Shown: positions 12,501-21,835 of the stretch, one piece after another
Position numbering within the stretch: the stretch's first letter is position 1
Layout: each line of letters begins with the position of its first letter
NCBI GenBank assembly: GCA_946406115.1
Contig: OX291549.1
Span: 21,785,901-21,849,900 of the forward strand
Reading direction: 5' to 3'
Length of the DNA stretch: 64,000 nucleotides
DNA from: Apoda limacodes
Lineage: Eukaryota; Arthropoda; Insecta; Lepidoptera; Limacodidae
Translations under genes and position numbers: made by a program
The notes under the pieces: generated by a model
Told to the model about the DNA's origin: nothing
Database searches by the model: none
Seen by the model: only the letters and a program-made list of their open reading frames with translations

Positions 12501-14167
12501 ACAATTCTTATTTGAAAATGTAAAGGTGGTATACTTAATGGAAATTTAACTCTTTTCTATGACTAACTATTATTTTATATTTTTATTACTAACTAATTTT
12601 CCGTAAGACTTATTTGAGGTCTTCGTATTTTATTCTAAATATTCTTATTTTAGATCAAGAAACGAAATGGGGACAGCACAGCATTGAAAGTCTCCCAACT
12701 TTTGGCTCCCATTTGAATATACATGGGAATCTTGGCGGTACTAAGTCATTGGAGAATTTAACGAGCAACATAACTTCAAGTACTTCCCAGCCAGATCCAT
12801 TCGACACTTCGCAGATTTGGCCAGTAGATAATAATGTAACATCTGGATCTAATTTTAATCTAAAAATAGATGAATATAATCCGCACACGCAAATCACCGA
12901 AGAATCTCACAATTACTCAACTAATAACACAAATGTCCGTGCTAACTATGATATTAGTCCTATTTATAATAACGCAATTGCAGGCAATTCAAATAATATT
13001 AATAAAACATCTTACGGTCCTCTTCCCAATACAATTTTAACTACGGATGATCTTGTTGAAAGAAATGTAGCAAGTGATAATGTCAGTCTTGCTATGTCCT
13101 TGGCAGATGTTTCATTAGATGATAGAATTTCAGAATCACTGAATCTCAGAACGAAAAACTCCACTACTGATAATATATACAGTAATTCTAGCATATACAA
13201 TGGAGAAGCACCAACTTCTTCAGGACTTACTAATAATGATATAAACAATGATAATAAATATGGAGAAATGCCCATTTATGGTAATTTTGATATAAATCCG
13301 ACACAAGAAAAATTTATTTTAGAAACGAAAGATTATTACACAAAATACTCAACACCGTCTGTTGTTGCAAAGAATAGTGATTATGACAAAAACATATACA
13401 TACCAAAATCTGAGGAAGGGGAAAAGTTGAAAAATTTCAGCGATACGGTGGAAAATTCTAAAAATTACTCTGCAATGAAATATCACAACGTTGATTATGA
13501 TCGATACAATTATTGTGCTAGTGTAAATGATGCTGCTAGTAACTTCTATAGCGAAATTGGTGAGCCAAGTAATCAAGTTTATGCTAGTAACCAACCTAAT
13601 GAGAATACCTACAGTAGAAATCAGTCTTCTAGCCAAGCAATATATGGTAACAATCAGTATAGCAGTCAAGGAGTGCATGCATGTCAAAGTAATGGAGTAC
13701 ACAGTAATAATGAAAGAATGTATTCCAGTAACCTACCTCTGTATAGTAATAATCAGGGGGAGTATGGTAGTAGTCAACGAATGCAAAGTAACAATCAAGG
13801 AGTGTATGGTAGTAATCAAGGAGTGCATAGTAATAATCAAGGAGTGTATGGTTGTAGTCGAGGAGTGCATAGTAATACTCAAGGAGTGTATGGTAGTAGT
13901 CAAGGAGTGCATAGTAATAATCAAGAAGTGTATGGTAGTAGTCAAGGAGTGCATAGTTATAATCAAGGAGTGTATGGTAGTAGTCAAGGAGTGCATAGTA
14001 ATAATCAAGGAGTGTATGGTAGTAGTCAAGGAGTGCATAGTAATAATCAAGGAGTGTATGGTAGTAGTAGGACATATACTAACGCAGCTTTGTATGATGA
14101 CGTTTATGAGTCAATGCAGCCACGCCCTCATCGCCCCGCTCCGCCTTGTCCCTTCAAACAAAAGTGA
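381..14167 (+). CDS. ACK/TNK-family tyrosine kinase (activated Cdc42 kinase-like), 3' exons only
   Basis: Five coding exons join in consistent phase: 381-506, 1148-1221, 6835-7050, 11907-12032 and 12654-14167 (stop at 14165-14167); each intron has GT..AG ends. The first exon encodes an SH3 segment ending WWKGQNQRTLEVGLFPR, closely resembling the SH3 of ACK1/TNK2-type kinases, which follows the kinase domain. The kinase domain itself must lie upstream. Exon 11907-12032 encodes a clathrin-box match, LIDLD (11921-11935), and ACK proteins are known clathrin binders. I see no clear CRIB motif. The terminal exon is Asn/Ser/Tyr-rich with a 14-residue tandem repeat and a Pro-rich end (PRPHRPAPPCP). 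Members of the family are non-receptor kinases acting downstream of Cdc42 in endocytosis and survival signalling. Whether this is the Ack or Ack-like paralogue cannot be decided from the tail alone, so no symbol is given. Confidence 0.75.
1148..1221 (+). CDS. ACK-like short exon after SH3
   Basis: The acceptor is TTGTTACAG and the donor is AAAG|GTATG. It encodes about 25 Lys/Ser/Thr-rich residues (TTIKNKNAQSTKKAPALSPSK) directly after the SH3. The phases fit both neighbouring exons, which is the main support. No domain is recognised. Confidence 0.6.
2134..2340 (+). mobile_element. tRNA-derived SINE
   Basis: A tRNA-like head has an A box (TGGCTCAGTCGG, about 2141) and a B box (GGTTCGATTCC, about 2180). 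It is followed by an unrelated body ending TATGTCCAAAAAAAA. The spacing of A and B boxes is right for an internal Pol III promoter, but the head does not fold into a full tRNA. A body relative (GTCTGGTATCCATAG...) lies near 38640-38700. Confidence 0.75.
3846..3955 (-). mobile_element. CR1/jockey-like LINE 3' end, 5'-truncated
   Basis: Read on the minus strand, this carries the family's terminal block: a coding remnant for a KKEVI-type stretch, then GATGCAAGCGTCCATAGGCT, then a GCGGTGACAGG block. The same block ends the copies at 18 kb, 32 kb and 55 kb. It lies inside the ACK-like intron. Confidence 0.6.
6835..7050 (+). CDS. ACK-like basic linker exon
   Basis: The acceptor is TTATTTCAG and the donor is CGAG|GTAATT. 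The 72 residues start with an acidic stretch (SDSNDMSDDE) followed by RRRR and then a region containing HFNYNKLVND. It is rich in charged residues and has no domain I can name. The exon is in phase with 1148-1221 and 11907-12032. Confidence 0.65.
7051..8100 (+). other. ACK-like intron segment
   Basis: The first 500 bases include an AATAAATTAAATT-type low-complexity stretch (about 7380-7540). The rest is AT-rich with no recognisable gene or repeat boundary before the LINE that follows. Confidence 0.5.
8101..8116 (+). repeat. Left copy of a 16 bp inverted repeat around the LINE
   Basis: CCTACCGCGACTGCTG here is matched exactly, in inverted orientation, at 11508-11523, bracketing the LINE. Non-LTR elements do not normally have inverted termini. 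Confidence 0.85.
8380..9226 (+). pseudogene. LINE AP-endonuclease domain, broken
   Basis: Endonuclease/exonuclease/phosphatase-fold motifs appear in order: the N-terminal CHQNVASLN, GLTEHWL with the catalytic Glu, VGDTN with the catalytic Asp/Asn, and the terminal SDH. The frame is lost near 8420 and stops occur near 8692 and 9226. In intact elements this domain nicks the target for reverse transcription. Confidence 0.8.
9355..11044 (+). pseudogene. LINE reverse transcriptase, frameshifted
   Basis: Two overlapping open frames (9355-10104 and 10013-11044) together cover the RT. The shift falls just before the DLSKAFD block, near 10080. The catalytic YADD is intact, as are AQGSSVSNIMF and the downstream LGFEIDRGLTW block. 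The stretch 9555-9640 is much more GC-rich than the rest of the element. Confidence 0.85.
11508..11523 (-). repeat. Right copy of the 16 bp inverted repeat
   Basis: CAGCAGTCGCGGTAGG is the exact reverse complement of 8101-8116. It lies about 55 bases beyond the LINE's short-repeat tail. Confidence 0.85.
11907..12032 (+). CDS. ACK-like exon with clathrin box
   Basis: The acceptor is TTTATTACAG and the donor is GTTG|GTAAGT. The exon begins VKEDLLIDLDLPP; LIDLD fits the clathrin-box consensus (Leu-hydrophobic-x-hydrophobic-acidic). ACK kinases are known to bind clathrin through such a motif C-terminal to the SH3, which supports the family call. The function here is inferred. Confidence 0.68.
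12060..12380 (-). mobile_element. tRNA-related SINE, second family
   Basis: On the minus strand a head with A-box-like GTGGTCGATTGG and B-box-like GGAGGTTCAAGCTCGG precedes a body containing CGGTGAAGGAAAACATCG-like sequence (here diverged). Related bodies occur near 37715-37900 and 45740-45930. It lies in the last ACK-like intron. Confidence 0.6.
12654..14167 (+). CDS. ACK-like terminal exon, low-complexity tail with tandem repeats
   Basis: The acceptor is CTTATTTTAG. About 504 residues, starting DQETKWGQHS, run without interruption to TGA at 14165. The first part is Asn/Ser/Thr-rich with scattered Tyr. The last third carries a 14-residue repeat close to GSSQGVHSNNQGVY, followed by DVYESMQ and a Pro-rich end. 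The regular Tyr spacing could supply phosphorylation sites, but that is inference. Start codons inside this open frame are irrelevant because it is a spliced exon. Confidence 0.75.
13732..14070 (+). repeat. Coding tandem repeat, 42 bp unit (14 residues)
   Basis: About eight copies of a 42 bp unit, built from two similar 21 bp halves (GGTAGTAGTCAAGGAGTGCA and a related TAATAATCAAGGAGTGTATG half), sit inside the last exon of the ACK-like gene. The later copies are nearly identical and the earlier ones more diverged. Because the unit is a multiple of three, copy-number changes keep the frame open. Other frames and the opposite strand are also open here as a by-product. Confidence 0.93.
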
Positions 14168-14663
14168 GTCACAAAGATAAATTGATGGTTCAAATATAAA
14201 TATTTTGGATATTACTACTAAAGGAAAACTTACGAAAGATATATAGTTAAAATTGGTATTGATTTGTACATATTCTGTAAATAATTTGTAAATTTAACTA
14301 AATTTTAAGTGATTTGTAATAGTTCCCAATGCAAAAACAGTAAATTTGAGATTTTTATTTATATTCTATTACTATGGTAAAATATTAACCAATTAATGTT
14401 TTAATCAGGTAGTTATTAACCAGCGTGACAGGTTAAAGAACATTACAAGTAATGTAAGGTCAGGACTTAAAGTCCCATATTGGACAAAGTAGGTTAATAC
14501 AATGGGCATATTTTCACTTATTAACCGACTTAAAAAAGGAGATTATCAACGATTACTAGTCTTATTTGTGAACAAAATTCTGACTACCAACCAAGATATG
14601 GTGTCTTTCATCTTTCTCATATTTCGAGCCTAAATCACTGTTTAATTTTTCAGCTGTTTACAA

Positions 14664-14877
14664 AATAAAATAAAGGAAAAAATTGCTTTTAAAATATCCT
14701 ATTTTGTATGACCTGGGTATGTAGGACACATAAGGTGCTAGAGCACTAGCGCCTAGCTTTCATAAAAATCTGAGTTAAACTTGTAAATACTTTTTTTTCA
14801 CTTATTTTTAACTTTAACTATGTATTGTATTATGTCTGATGACTTGCTATTTCAAGGCATTTTGAGTAATAAATAAA
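14664..14877 (+). promoter_or_regulatory. Candidate polyadenylation signals for the ACK-like gene
   Basis: AATAAA occurs at 14664-14669 and again as overlapping hexamers at 14868-14877, about 0.5-0.7 kb after the stop codon. The second pair is followed by an A-run. Which one is used cannot be told from sequence. Confidence 0.4.
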
Positions 14878-15073
14878 ACTTAAAAAAAAAATGGTAAATA
14901 TAAGTTATTAATGTATATGGATAAATAGATTAGATAAATGAATGTAATTCAAAATCTGTGAAAAGAAAAAAAAGCTAGAGTAAAAGATTCTGATTATATA
15001 CCTACTTTAATCTCAGATTGTATATTTGTATACAAAACAGCAACTTTAGTTACAAAGCTGCGTGCTGCACTTA

Positions 15074-15197
15074 GGGCCAGCTCATATCGAGACGTGTTGC
15101 GTCTCGTTGCTCGTAGTGACATAAGGCACATCCCAACGTCGCGCTACGCATCTTTAAGCCGCTTCACTTCGCGTCGCGTCTCGCTATGAGCTGACCC
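15074..15197. mobile_element. Foldback MITE with TTA target duplication
   Basis: The ends GGGCCAGCTCATATCGAGACG and CGTCTCGCTATGAGCTGACCC form an imperfect terminal inverted repeat of about 21 bp. The 124 bp element is flanked by TTA on both sides (15071-15073, 15198-15200). A 3 bp TTA duplication fits PIF/Harbinger-type elements. It has no coding capacity. Confidence 0.75.
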
Positions 15198-15200
15198 TTA

Positions 15201-17905
15201 CCTTGATTGACGTATACAGTCAAAGCTCTTATTAAATTAAGCGCTTATTCGCTAGTTCCCTGTGCGTTTTTAGTATTCGCGGATCAAAAAACAAGGAACA
15301 TCTCCCTTATAATTCTATAAATTCTATATCCTTCAAATCCCATTCCGTATGCACTATATTTCTGTATTCGCGGTATATTTTACGGAACGTATCCCCCGCG
15401 AGTAAAGAGCTTTTACTGTAAACATATATATAGTAGTTGGTGGTGCGATACAGAAGATTGAGCTTTGTAAAATGTGGGATTAGAAAATTTCAATGATAAT
15501 TACTATTTTGTGTATGAAAATGCTAAACTCTCAAAGAAACAATCGAATGATATTCGCAATATTATATAAGCATAATATTGAATATAGAAGTTACATGTAA
15601 TTTAAGGATTTTTTTAAAGTATTTGTATTATTGGCAACTGTATTTTATTGCTTTATTTTACCCGAGTGATATTTAACGGATTGATTTTGATAGTGCTAAT
15701 ATTTTTTTTAACAGTTAAGTTTGTTAAGCCTTGTTTGCGTTTCCCTTTATTCATTTTATTTTGATTTATTCTGACAACACACGGTCATACAATGTTATAT
15801 TAAATTTTAAAGAATTTTTTTTTATCATAATTACATTAAAAAGTCTTTTGTGTGTGGTGTGTTTTATATGTGATATATTACATTTAAATATATAATGTTT
15901 ATCATTAATTATCCGTGGTACGGTATTCTGGAAAAATAATTAACGCTAAATAGTTTAAATTAACGTCAATTTTGATTATTATTAAAACAAATAAAGAACA
16001 CTATAAAAATTGCGTTAAATAACAATAAGTGTTTTATGTGATGATTTCGTATATATTTTTTATCAAATATCTTGTTACTCTTAAACTAGGAAATTTGATA
16101 AAATCATTAATTTTTTTCCTGAGTGTACACTCTCATTGTGTTTTATCCTATTTCATTACAAAACTGAAAGTGATCGACATAAGACGCTTGCCTGTAAAAA
16201 TTAATTGGCATGCCTACGGATGGTCTCGACGAGGACGTACATTACGATACTATAAGGATTTAGTTTTTTACTATTTGGCTACGGAACCCTAAAAAGACAA
16301 GCATTGTCGAAACAAGAATACCTTCTTAAAATGTTTAGTATTCATTTAAGAATCTATATCCTTTCTGCGTAAACAATAATATTTTGCCAGATAGCGCTGT
16401 GTGACATGTGTAGGAGTATTTATCTAATTATGGGTATATACGATTGGAATAAGGTTTTTTTTGTCAAAGTTACCCCAGTAAATGACGCAATTAATTTTAA
16501 AAATTCCGTTAAATAATTCATTTTCATTTTTTAGAAACCTTAGTCGTTATCAAGCTAAGTAAAGTTTACAAAGCAACACTTATAAATAATATCTGCTTCA
16601 AAAATAACATATGTTTTGCCGTCATGATAAAAATAACAAAGCTTTAATTACTTTTAGTTGTACAACATTTATTGATTTTTTAAAACTGAAACGCTAACAA
16701 GGCACGTTGAGTGGCATAGATAGGTAGTAATAAATAATAAAATCCATGTTTCGGTGCCTCACAAGCATGTACCTGTTAGTTTACCCAAGTAATGTTAAGA
16801 TTGTTTAATTTAGAACATGTTTTTGTGTCTATTTGTCCTGCCAAGGCTTAGGTTAGTAACGTCGAAATCACTGCTATTTAAAAGATTATGAATAAAAAAT
16901 ACTGCTTCTGTTTGTCTCGGCAACCGCCAATGTTATAGAATTTCATATAGGCAAATAGTATTTGTAACCAACGCAGAAATAAATCTGTTTCCCTGCATCT
17001 ATAGCAATATATTATAGCTACAATTATTTTTCTTATTAGAATCTGTTGATAAAGGTGTCCTAAATTCGAGTAAAATTCAAATAGGGTGGTAACAAAGTCA
17101 AGTGGGGTAACATTATGAAAAAATCATTCTTTACATACTTACCCTGTACACCTGCCTATTGATGGTGTTATACACAATACTTTTAAGTTTTACACCTGCT
17201 TAGTTATGCTATTCAAACTGACTGATTAAAAACCAACAAATTGGAAAAATAGCATTTGTCGTGTAAGAACATTGAATTTAAACTTTATGATTCAGTTTCA
17301 TACTTGAAGAGTTTTTTCTTGGTGATTTTTTGGCGTTACTTCCTATAACATACTCTCATGATATTGTGTACTATGTTTACGGATGTTTTGTTCTCTTATG
17401 TTTAAAATAAAAAGAGAGATATTGAGCCTGCCAGTGAATTGTAACTGCTTTAATTTTAATGCTCGATTTTAAGCAACAAACTTTGTTCTCAAATATTTTA
17501 TCTGAATTATATACATTCACGTAAAACGTTTGTTTTTCTTTAGATCTGAAAATGCTTGTCAGATTGAAGTGAGCGTGTTGTTAATTTGGATATTTCATAT
17601 ATCCACAAGCAGGTCAGTAAAAGTCAGTATAAAATTATAGGTCACCTGAAAGTCAGTGACATAGATGGGTCTCATGAAAAATAGCTTAAACATAATTTGT
17701 AACACGTTGAGTTACATTTTGCGGTGAGGTGGTCCAAGCGATACTATCGACGTGCGTAGCTGCTAGCGATTCTCGCCTAAACCTGTCAATGCGACAGAGA
17801 CCCCGACTGTGCTATAGTCCACGCGCATGTATATTTGTTGCACCAATGTATATTTTTACATATGTAGTTTGTACTTACGTCGTATAGTTTTTATGCCACC
17901 AAATT
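15201..17905. other. Intergenic, no gene seen
   Basis: This is AT-rich sequence between the ACK-like gene and the next repeats. A dispersed-repeat tail ends in GGCTACGGAACCCTAAAAAG at 16278-16297, as in other copies near 20460 and 41290. I see no conserved coding signal. Confidence 0.5.
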
Positions 17906-17906
17906 A

Positions 17907-18089
17907 TCACTTTTTTTTTATACCACTAAGGTGACAAACAAGCACACGGTTCGCCTGATGCAAGCGGTCACCGTGGCCTATGGACGCTTGCATCACCAGA
18001 AGTATAACTCGCGCGTTGCCGAAGCACTTCAAAAATCCAATCACTTCTTTCTTGAAGAACCCCATACTGCTCACGCATACGCTCCGCAC
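17907..18089 (-). mobile_element. CR1/jockey-like LINE 3' end, 5'-truncated
   Basis: The minus strand encodes GFFKKEVIGFLK and then the family's 3' block, ending in CACCTTAGTGGTAT followed by AAAAAAAAA. These are the same landmarks as at the end of the 54-55 kb copy, so this is a separately inserted, short truncated copy. Confidence 0.8.
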
Positions 18090-18284
18090 GTGTATTTAAT
18101 TTAGCTTCGTATGAAAATGTAGGCGCAAATCAGCGGCGGCCTTACCCATAGCGAGGCTCCGGGCGGCAGGTCTTTGCAAGGCCCTTTGTCCCTCGTGACA
18201 AGTATATGATGCGAAAGTAGGTCTGATTGATTGGTTTAGATATTTGTCATGTTTGACGAGAAAGGCTTAAGTTATACAAATAAA

Positions 18285-18957
18285 TAAAATTTGAGTGTTA
18301 AAATTTACAAACTTGAGACATTTACAAAAATAACAAATAATACGTTTGCGGCTTTTCGTGCCAATGCTAGTATACGTCGCGGGTACCTTACTCGAAGTTG
18401 TCCAGGTTTATGTGTACCTTGGACAGAAATCCAACTGGGCCGGAACAATTTTGAGAAGGAAACCGATAGGTGGATCCAGCTAAGGCAGCATTTGGTAGAC
18501 TTCGTCAAGTCTTCACGTCGCCTATATCGTTAAGTCTGAAGGTGAAAGTCTTTGACCAGTGCGTCCTACCAGTCATGACTTACTGCTGGTCCACAAGTAC
18601 AAGGTCGCTCAGCGCGCAATGAAGCGAGCTATGCTCGGAGTGTCTGTAAGGAATCGAATCCGAAATGAGGATATCCGGAAGAGATGCAAATTTACCAACA
18701 TAGCTCGCAGAATAAGCAAGCTGAAGTGGCAGTGGGCTGGCCACGTCTGTCGGAGGACCGATGGTCGATGGAGCAGACGTAACCTAGAGTGGAGACCGCG
18801 TATGGGAAGGCACTCGAGCCCGGTGGACTGACGATCTTAAAAAGGTGGCTGTTGGTGACTGGATGCGGAAGGCAGAGGACCGGGAGAAATGGCGCGCCAT
18901 AGAGTAGGCGTATGTCCAGCAGTGGACCAATAAGAGCTGATATGATGATGATGATGA
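18285..18957 (+). mobile_element. RTE-clade LINE, 3' fragment
   Basis: Frames between 18380 and 18910 encode RTE C-terminal hallmarks, with several breaks: a QLGRNNFEKE stretch, RAMKRAMLGVSVRNRIRNED, ISKLKWQWAGHVCRRTDGRW, and a terminal QQWTN-like end. The element ends in a GATGATGATGATGA microsatellite, the usual RTE tail. It is 5'-truncated, has at least three frameshifts and is inactive. Confidence 0.85.
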
Positions 18958-19469
18958 CAGAAAAATAGTATTTATTTCTTATGTACCCGTCCTACAGATT
19001 AACAAAGAATTTCATTTGAAAGTCAAAAAAATTGTGTCATTAAAAAATACAAAAATTATAATGTCCAAAAAATTTTAAACAAAATAGGTTTTTTTTAAGT
19101 TTTTGTCAAAAAGATTCGATTTTTTTTTATTTTTAAAACTTGTTGCAAAAACTAGCCCTTTAATGTATATTTTTGTGATATAATCAAAGAGACAAAGATA
19201 TTATCTGTATAACCATACTAAAATCATAGCTCTACGTTGCATAGTTCAAAATTTACATTTACATATTGCCCTTCTACCACATACAAAATGTGAACTATCG
19301 ACAATTGATAAAAAAAAAACAAAAAAAAAAATTTAAATTATTTAAAAAAATTAATGTTTTCGGCAATAAAATTGTCATTATAACATCGCCCTAAATTATC
19401 GCTGGCCCTATCCGAAACCCAGTTATACTTTATTACTATTAATAGACTCAGCAGTGGTTCTCGGTATTG

Positions 19470-19715
19470 TATTACATTGGAAAATAGCTTAATTCAGCTG
19501 CTTATGCAGTTAGAAAAGTTAGGCAGCTTACAGATGCTGACAATGCTCCCTTGGTCTACTTTAGCTATTCCATTCTGTCAAGTCGCATAGAATTTTGCTT
19601 TAGGGTAAGACAGCTGCTAATATTGATACAGTCTTTATTTTGAAAAAAGAGAAGTACGGTCAATCTTATAAATTGGACCTCGAATTTTTCTTAGAGAACT
19701 ATGTAGGTAAACTGA
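19470..19715 (+). pseudogene. LINE RT C-terminal fragment (Daphne/CR1-like)
   Basis: The plus strand, with breaks, encodes VRQLTDADNAPLVYFSYSI and then IDTVFILKK, resembling the region after the YADD domain in this LINE group. It stops abruptly at about 19715, where an oppositely oriented RT fragment begins. Confidence 0.55.
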
Positions 19716-19717
19716 TA

Positions 19718-19995
19718 TTTTAACCTTTCCTTGCCAATACCTTTAAACACTTTTGTTGCATTAAGAAGTTATTTGTCGCAAACCAAAGAATCTGAGAAAG
19801 TGCACTACTTCTATTTCTGTTAACAACAACAACAAAAAGAGAAGTATCATCTGCACATAATACATTTTTGCACAACTTCTCCTCAAAGAAAGGCAAGTCA
19901 TTCATGTAAATTAAAAATATAAATAAAAAGGAACTCTTAATTTTACTTTGGGGCCTTTAGAATTTACTTCAATGATTGAACATTCTGCGTGCTAA
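19718..19995 (-). pseudogene. LINE RT core fragment in opposite orientation
   Basis: The minus strand encodes FLIYMNDLPFFEEKLCK, then LCADDTSLFVVV, which is an RT box with ADD in place, then a FATNNFLMQQK stretch. It directly abuts the plus-strand C-terminal fragment, so the two halves of what may be one element face each other. Confidence 0.65.
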
Positions 19996-20770
19996 CATTC
20001 TATCATTCTACTACCTATCTGCCGTCATGAACGAAGTAGGTTTGTTTTACATACTTACAAAATACCTATTACCTACAGTTAGGAATCCACCGTCTTAACT
20101 TTGCGTAAGATGATTTTTTGTTTCCCATAAAGAAAAGTGCATTAAATTAAATAAAATTATCAAATGCAAACCTTACAAAATTTACGCGTGAGTTTATTAA
20201 CAAAAACTGAAAAAAATACTTTGCGAGGAAACCTGCATATAGACAACTAATTTATGATGGGATAAGGAAGGAACCTAACTATGTCAAAACGTATACTTTA
20301 GGCAAGGTAGGCAGTTTTTGTCAAATAGTAAAAAGGCTGTGTATATAAGTGCCACATTACAGCATTTCGGCTTTTATACGTTTTGAATAAAATAGTTGTG
20401 ACCCACGAACAGACAGACAGATAACGCACAGCTGTAAAGGTTTTTAGTTTGACTACGAAACCCTAAAAAGAGATTAATCACAATTAAATGTTTTATTATA
20501 TGTATTTATTTATCTTATACAATTATTACCTATTAATCGACCAATGCAAATATGTTTTTTAAAAATAAAAAAAACTAACTTACACTCCTCCACTCCACAT
20601 TCTCAAACCACCTTAACATGACTTACTCAATGTTCGTCATCTTACTTCACAATGCTCCTGTTTTCCACACTATTTCTTATTCTGTCATTTAGAGTTACAC
20701 CACACATAATTTTCCACAATATCAATGCTTTCATGTTTCTTATACTTAAAATACGAGGGTATACTTAATA
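19996..20770. other. Intergenic, dispersed-repeat tail
   Basis: Near 20395-20465 is the 3' part of a common dispersed repeat (ACGAACAGACAGACAG ... CGAAACCCTAAAAAG). No gene is seen in the rest. Confidence 0.45.
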
Positions 20771-20784
20771 CTCTTAAAGATACG

Positions 20785-21110
20785 AGTACCACACGTACTC
20801 GCTTGATAAGGAGCGAGTACTGCGGGCAGTTATTAAGGGAGTTCCCAAGGAATTCACAGAGACCACAGTCAAGGACGACTAAACCGCCCAAGGCCTCCCA
20901 GTCAGGGCAGTACATAGGATGTACAACGGCCGAAATAAGTCAGATAATATCAATGATGTGTGCAGCGCGGGTGCCCCAAAGCTCTGCGTCAAAGTACGCG
21001 AAAACCCAAAAAGGGTTAATCGCGCCACTCTGCCCCCCGCCAACAGGCACCCCTTGTGCTTTCTCCCCTCCCTGCGGTCTACGCCTAAAGCCGACATCCT
21101 GCGCTAGTTA
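20785..21110 (+). pseudogene. Jockey ORF1 (Gag-like) remnant
   Basis: Frame 2 reads TYSLDKERVLRAVIKGVPKE ... VKDD, then a TAA near 20879, then TAQGLPVRAVHRMYNGRNKS. This is the pre-C2HC region of Jockey-type ORF1 proteins, which bind the element RNA. The zinc-knuckle part is not recognisable. Confidence 0.7.
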
Positions 21111-21324
21111 ACGCAGGAAAAATAAACCAGACAGACAAACATCTGTCTACACTTCCTGGGCCCGTCTCAGTCACGGGAATTCCCTACCTAGGGGGCGGCC
21201 CCTTATGTCCCGGGTCATCCTCCGACCCCACGCCCCTTACCTGCCTCTTTGACGCCCTTCGAAGGGCGCTATCCAAATCATAAAAATCAAAATGGATTGT
21301 ACAACCGCGCGCGAAAAACCCCGC

Positions 21325-21800
21325 TCCGTCTCCAGTGGCTATTTTAATGCCAACGGTCTCCGTAACCAAAGGGAGGAGTTGTCGGAATTCTTCTCGACCC
21401 ACAAACCAGATGCCTTCCTCATCCAGGAAACATTCCTTAAACCTGCCATCCGTACCCCTCCGCTTGCTTACTATCGCACCATCTGCAATAATAAAAGTGG
21501 CTCCTCTCTCGGAGGCACCCTCATCTATTACAGACGCTCGCTGTATTGCTTCCCATCCATCCTCCACCCCTTACGAATTTAGAAGCTTCCATCTGCCGCC
21601 TAGCTATGACCGGCCATCAGCCAATCATCATTGCATCGGCCTATCTATCTCCCTCAAAAGACTTGCTCGAGAACGACCTTCAGTCCAGTTCAGACCTCCG
21701 ATTAGGTTCCCCATCCGACACTCCTCCAGACACTAGAACCGTGACTGACTGGGAAAACTCGAGCAGTTACTCGAAAATCCCACTTCTCATCTAGATCGCG
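21325..21800 (+). pseudogene. Jockey AP-endonuclease, N-terminal part
   Basis: It encodes GYFNANGLRNQREELSEFF and DAFLIQETFLKP, the standard opening of Jockey endonucleases including the QET catalytic Glu. The frame is lost near 21580. The catalytic His region at the C-terminus is not visible, and a deletion up to the RT linker is likely. Confidence 0.75.
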
Positions 21801-21835
21801 TTCCCGACAATATCTCATCTGCGAACGATATAAAC

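Noticed and set aside
13629..14075. Tyr/Leu-rich protein on the minus strand and a Val/Ile/Glu-rich protein in another plus frame
   Set aside because: Both arise from the 42 bp coding repeat of the ACK-like exon, whose unit length keeps all frames open.
21184..21567. Minus-strand protein of 127 residues
   Set aside because: Antisense shadow of the Jockey endonuclease region, with no recognised motif.
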